Positions 23,838 through 64,000 of a DNA stretch of 64,000 bases are shown here, one piece after another (within the stretch, counting starts at the first letter, position 1; every line of letters starts with the position of its first letter). The translations under genes and the position numbers were made by a program. The notes below the pieces were generated by a model, which saw nothing but the letters and a program-made list of their open reading frames with translations, searched no databases and was not told the origin of the DNA. The stretch spans positions 14,069,763-14,133,762 of the forward strand of contig CM057154.1 in assembly GCA_029962745.1 (NCBI GenBank). The letters are read 5' to 3'. This DNA comes from Echinometra lucunter (taxonomy: Eukaryota > Echinodermata > Echinoidea > Camarodonta > Echinometridae).

Positions 23838-24414
23838 AGGAGAATGAAACCCTGGAGAAAAATCAATTTCAATGAAGAGAGAGAATAGAAAGCAATTTTT
23901 ATAAAAGTTCAATCAAAAACGGTGTCAAAATGAGGAAGTTATAAAAGTTGTACAAGTTTCAATTTACTTTCTATAGCAATACTCCATTTTAGCAATGTTG
24001 CTTCAAAATGGCAGGTTTAGAGAGACAACTCTCAATATGTTTTGTACACAAAATTTCATATTTTCCTGCGTTATCTCTGAAGGTACAGCTTGTCTCTTTA
24101 GCTGAGGATATATCATGGGAAAATGTATTTGACACAATATATGTTGAGTTCACAAAAATACAAGCAGCATCTTTAGAGATAATGGAGAAAATATGAAACT
24201 TTGTGTACAGAACATATTGAGAGTCCTTCTAAACCTGCCATTTTGAAGCAACATTGCCAATTTGAGGATCGCCATAGAAAGTTAAATGAGACTTTTCAAA
24301 CTTTCATAACTTTCTCATTTCGTAAGCATTTCTGATGGAAATTTAAAAGAAAATTGCTTCTCTCTATCCTCTCTTTTCATTGAAATTGATTTTTCCCCAT
24401 GGTGTCATTCTCCT
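23838..24414. mobile_element. Foldback MITE directly upstream of the Piwi first exon
   Basis: AGGAGAATGAAACC..AATCAATTTCAATGAA at the left is mirrored by TTCATTGAAATTGATTTTTC..GTGTCATTCTCCT at the right. Inner arms match too (CTTCAAAATGGCAGGTTTAG and its inverse at about 24.23 kb). Arms are about 270 bp around a short centre near 24.11 kb. Confidence 0.8.
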
Positions 24415-24484
24415 CTAAATTTTTGCAAACTGGTAATCTGTGATGATGCCAAAGATCATAAGTTTATGCTCTTTCCTATTGCAG

Positions 24485-24587
24485 ATAACCATAGATACAT
24501 GAAGAGCAGGCACTGCAGCAAGGGTAGCAGCAGCAGTAAGACAACAAGCATTGTCTTCTAGAGGGCAGAAAGCATTAGAAGTGAAGG
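24485..24587 (+). other. PIWIL1: Piwi 5' UTR part of first coding exon
   Basis: A good acceptor (TTCCTATTGCAG) ends at 24484, and the sequence then runs without an intron to the ATG at 24588. This suggests the transcript starts in an upstream noncoding exon that I cannot identify. A transcription start within this stretch is the alternative. Confidence 0.5.
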
Positions 24588-63647
<39,060 letters not shown>

Positions 63648-63650
63648 TGA

Positions 63651-64000
63651 TGGCATTCACCTTCACTTGTTTGAGTTGGATTTGTAATACAGTTTGTCAA
63701 GTGGTCAGATATGGAATTTTGTGGTGATATATGAAACATACTTTTTGTGTAGAGAGATAATGTGGTGAGTAAACTATGAGCATTGTTTCAAAATTTCAAA
63801 TGAGTCTTAAGTTAATTTTCATGGATTTATTAATGATGATTGGGTCAAAGTTATATTTAAATTCCTTTTTGTAAAGCTCACCACACAAAAAACCCCTTAA
63901 TTTGCAGTAGGGATGTGAATTTTTCACTCTTTGGTATGGAAATGATATATGAGATGACCTCAGTGAAGAAAGCATGCAGAAAAATATGCAATTGTAGCAA
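63651..64000 (+). other. Presumed Piwi 3' UTR and downstream sequence
   Basis: AT-rich sequence after the last exon. No canonical AATAAA seen before the window ends, so the 3' end is not placed. Confidence 0.45.

Overview
This window is animal DNA: coding sequence is broken into short exons with GT-AG junctions, introns run to 6.4 kb, and most of the rest is transposable elements. The one recognisable host gene is a Piwi-clade Argonaute on the + strand, from about 24.5 to 63.6 kb. Its protein is closest to the PIWIL1 type. The mix of MITEs and the dispersed repeat with GGTCAAAGGTCA blocks suggests a marine deuterostome, most likely an echinoderm such as a sea urchin, whose Piwi is called Seawi. 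The species call is inference.

1-2.7 kb: G-homopolymer-rich repeat fragments and two MITE-like elements. 2.76-17.31 kb: a large foldback-type element. Its ends are near-identical inverted repeats, and both arms carry arrays of a ~203-bp satellite (about 7 units on the left, 12-13 on the right in opposite orientation). Younger elements are nested in it: three hAT-like insertions with perfect 8-bp target-site duplications, one inside another, several palindromic MITEs, and a decayed LINE.

11.58-23.0 kb: two ~5.6-kb copies of a second element face each other across ~98 bp, forming an imperfect palindrome of about 11.4 kb. The left copy has 8-bp flanking duplications and terminal inverted repeats. 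Each copy holds a series of exon-like blocks with splice signals but no long reading frame, preceded in the left copy by a CRE/octamer cluster. This looks like a spliced noncoding transcription unit carried by a transposon. The right copy runs into a 500-N gap at 23.0-23.5 kb.

24.49-63.65 kb: the Piwi gene, 17 coding exons, about 880 codons: RG-rich N-terminus, N domain, PAZ, MID and PIWI. The D-E-D-H catalytic residues are spread over exons 13, 14, 15 and 17. One intron is GC-AG. A 500-N gap interrupts exon 15, but the frame runs across it as if nothing were missing. The last exon has an in-frame TGA and a one-base frameshift beside otherwise well-conserved sequence, so either the sequence is wrong there or this allele is damaged.

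The Piwi introns hold four copies of a TTAA-flanked ~480-bp element, DR1-bearing dispersed repeats, two LINE relics, a hAT-like element with an internal satellite, and several foldback MITEs. No tRNA, rRNA or CRISPR was seen. No second host protein gene was recognised.
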